This document shows positions 39,579 to 40,984 of a stretch of 40,984 nt of DNA, piece after piece; the first letter of the stretch is position 1; each line of letters starts with the position of its first letter. The DNA lies in NCBI GenBank assembly GCA_945870785.1, contig CAMBTK010000011.1:1-40984 (forward strand), given 5' to 3'. The notes below the pieces were generated by a model, which saw nothing but the letters and a program-made list of their open reading frames with translations, made no database searches and was not told where the DNA came from. The DNA comes from Sulfurimonas crateris. Lineage in GTDB: Bacteria > Campylobacterota > Campylobacteria > Campylobacterales > Sulfurimonadaceae. Both the position numbers and the translations under genes were made by a program.

Positions 39579-39944
39579 ATGATTGGTATAGACCTTATTA
39601 AAACATCTCGTATGAACCGCCTTATTGAGCGGTTTGGCGAAAAATCTCTTAATAAATTTTTATCTCCAACCGAAATTCAACTTATTAAAAATCATAAAAC
39701 AGCTGCTGGGTTTTGGGCAGCAAAAGAAGCATGTTCAAAAGCACTTGGTGTCGGCATCGGTGCAGAGTGTGGATTTCATGATATCGTTATATCTAAATCT
39801 TCTCGTGGCGCACCAAATATTACACTATCAGAAAAAATAATTAAAAATTTTAATGTAAAAAGCATTAGCCTCTCTATTACACATGATGGAGAGTATGCAA
39901 TAGCGGTTGTAGCTATCGAATCAACCACCACCAACAAAATCTAG
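39579..39944 (+). CDS. acpS: Holo-[acyl-carrier-protein] synthase
   Basis: '[19 protein letters not shown]', '[16 protein letters not shown]', '[18 protein letters not shown]'. Start abuts the fliL stop. Confidence 0.95.
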   Translation: MIGIDLIKTSRMNRLIERFGEKSLNKFLSPTEIQLIKNHKTAAGFWAAKEACSKALGVGIGAECGFHDIVISKSSRGAPNITLSEKIIKNFNVKSISLSITHDGEYAIAVVAIESTTTNKI

Positions 39945-40121
39945 CAATTCAATCTTATCCATATCACAAAGTTGATATGAATCCCAACTATTTTGTTTTA
40001 CAATCTCCATATTTACAGCTGCTGCCATAACTTTATCTTTAAGACTCAATCTCTCTAAAAGTTTCTCTAAAGTTATTTTTTCTTCAAACTCTTTTGTTTC
40101 ACCATTAATTATTAGTTTCAT
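39921..40121 (-). CDS. thiS: Sulfur carrier protein ThiS (ubiquitin-like, C-terminal Gly-Gly-Gly)
   Basis: '[25 protein letters not shown]...LLDFVGGG*', 66 aa. ATG 40121 with AAGGA SD-like sequence is preferred over the longer ORF start. Confidence 0.88.
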   Translation of the reverse strand: MKLIINGETKEFEEKITLEKLLERLSLKDKVMAAAVNMEIVKQNSWDSYQLCDMDKIELLDFVGGG

Positions 40122-40178
40122 CTTATTCCTTTTTTTGCAATAATATCTTATTTTATTGAATATAGAATCAATTATAGA

Positions 40179-40184
40179 TATAAT
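40179..40184 (+). promoter_or_regulatory. Candidate -10 element for the response regulator
   Basis: TATAAT about 36 nt upstream of the TTG start. Confidence 0.4.
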
Positions 40185-40219
40185 TAAGCCCAAAAATAGA
40201 GATAGAAAGCGGATAAACT

Positions 40220-40966
40220 TTGAATTCAAAAGAGTTATTAACAAGCACAAAACAGTTATCTATTCTCTTCGTTGAAGACCATGATGACTTAAGAGAAAAT
40301 ATAAAAGAGATTCTAAAAAAATTTTTTGGTAAAGTTGATGGCTCAAAAAATGGTGAGGATGCACTAAAGCAGTATAAAGAGTTTTATATCAGTCATTCTA
40401 AGTACTATGATATAGTTATTTCAGACATACAGATGCCACGCATGAATGGTGTTGAACTTGTTGAGAATATTTACATTACAAATCCAGAACAAATTATTAT
40501 AGTGTTATCTGCTTTTGATGATTCAAAATATCTACTTCCATTAATTAACCTAGGAATTGAGCAGTTCATAAAAAAACCTATTGATTATCAAGACTTGATA
40601 AAAGTACTTCAAAAAGCAACAAAAAAAATACTTTTAAAAAATGAACAAAAAATTCACCACTCAAATCCTTTGGTTATAAAATTAGCTGGATTCTGCATAT
40701 TTAATAAAGAGACAAATATGTTACAAATTGATAACGTTATGGTTACTTTAACAAAATACGAAATTATATTTTTACAAATGCTTACAGACAATGTAGGAAA
40801 AATATATTCAAATGAAGATATAACAAAACGTTACAATTCACTAAATGAGAACTTAGATATCATAAACATAAGAAAGCTTGTCTCAAAACTTAGAAAAAAA
40901 CTATCAGCTAATTGTATTGAGAGTATTTATGGTGTTGGATACAGAATAGTGCCAGATTTTAAATAA
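40220..40966 (+). CDS. Response regulator transcription factor (receiver plus C-terminal winged-helix domain)
   Basis: 'SILFVEDHDDLRENIKEIL', phosphoacceptor 'DIVISDIQMPRMNGVELV', 'IKKPID', C-terminal 'LTKYEIIFLQMLTDNVGKIYSNEDI...VSKLRKKLSANCIESIYGVGYRIV'. TTG start. Confidence 0.93.
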   Translation: MNSKELLTSTKQLSILFVEDHDDLRENIKEILKKFFGKVDGSKNGEDALKQYKEFYISHSKYYDIVISDIQMPRMNGVELVENIYITNPEQIIIVLSAFDDSKYLLPLINLGIEQFIKKPIDYQDLIKVLQKATKKILLKNEQKIHHSNPLVIKLAGFCIFNKETNMLQIDNVMVTLTKYEIIFLQMLTDNVGKIYSNEDITKRYNSLNENLDIINIRKLVSKLRKKLSANCIESIYGVGYRIVPDFK

Positions 40967-40984
40967 AATTTATAACTTATTTTT

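Noticed and set aside
39625-39840. 71-aa plus-strand ORF in another frame of acpS
   Set aside because: Fully nested in acpS with no ribosome-binding sequence or family similarity.

Overview
This AT-rich window looks like a core-genome segment of a Campylobacterota (epsilonproteobacterial), probably Sulfurimonas-like, chromosome. I infer that from protein content and gene order; no database search was run. Contents, left to right: (1) a TolC / membrane-fusion / RND efflux operon whose pump is encoded as two separate half-genes; (2) serA–hypothetical–rpsA–ispH–aroA–pheT–pheS with an adjacent HIT gene, an order I recall from Helicobacter and Campylobacter; (3) OsmC and argH, a small cytochrome-c-like protein, and a ubiD–hemC–dsbC-like–fxsA–proS–hemA–polyprenyl synthase–hypothetical–DUF2018 cluster; (4) a MnmC-like FAD oxidoreductase, argB–lpxK–DegT–nadE, an MBL hydrolase, a thioesterase, cmoB, a CDF transporter, rny, a 5-FTHF cyclo-ligase, a TlpA-like lipoprotein, ftsY, radA, fliL, acpS, thiS and a response regulator. 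I saw no CRISPR array, rRNA, tRNA, transposase or prophage. No wholly new defence-type or metabolic system is evident. The observations most worth a second look are: the cleanly split RND pump with non-canonical proton-relay residues; a ProS lacking the INS editing domain; several compact overlapping or antisense-encoded arrangements (FxsA C-terminus/Dsb signal peptide, AcpS/ThiS Gly tail, terminators embedded in the neighbouring CDS); a candidate leaderless mRNA; and a structured intergenic region that may be a dispersed element.
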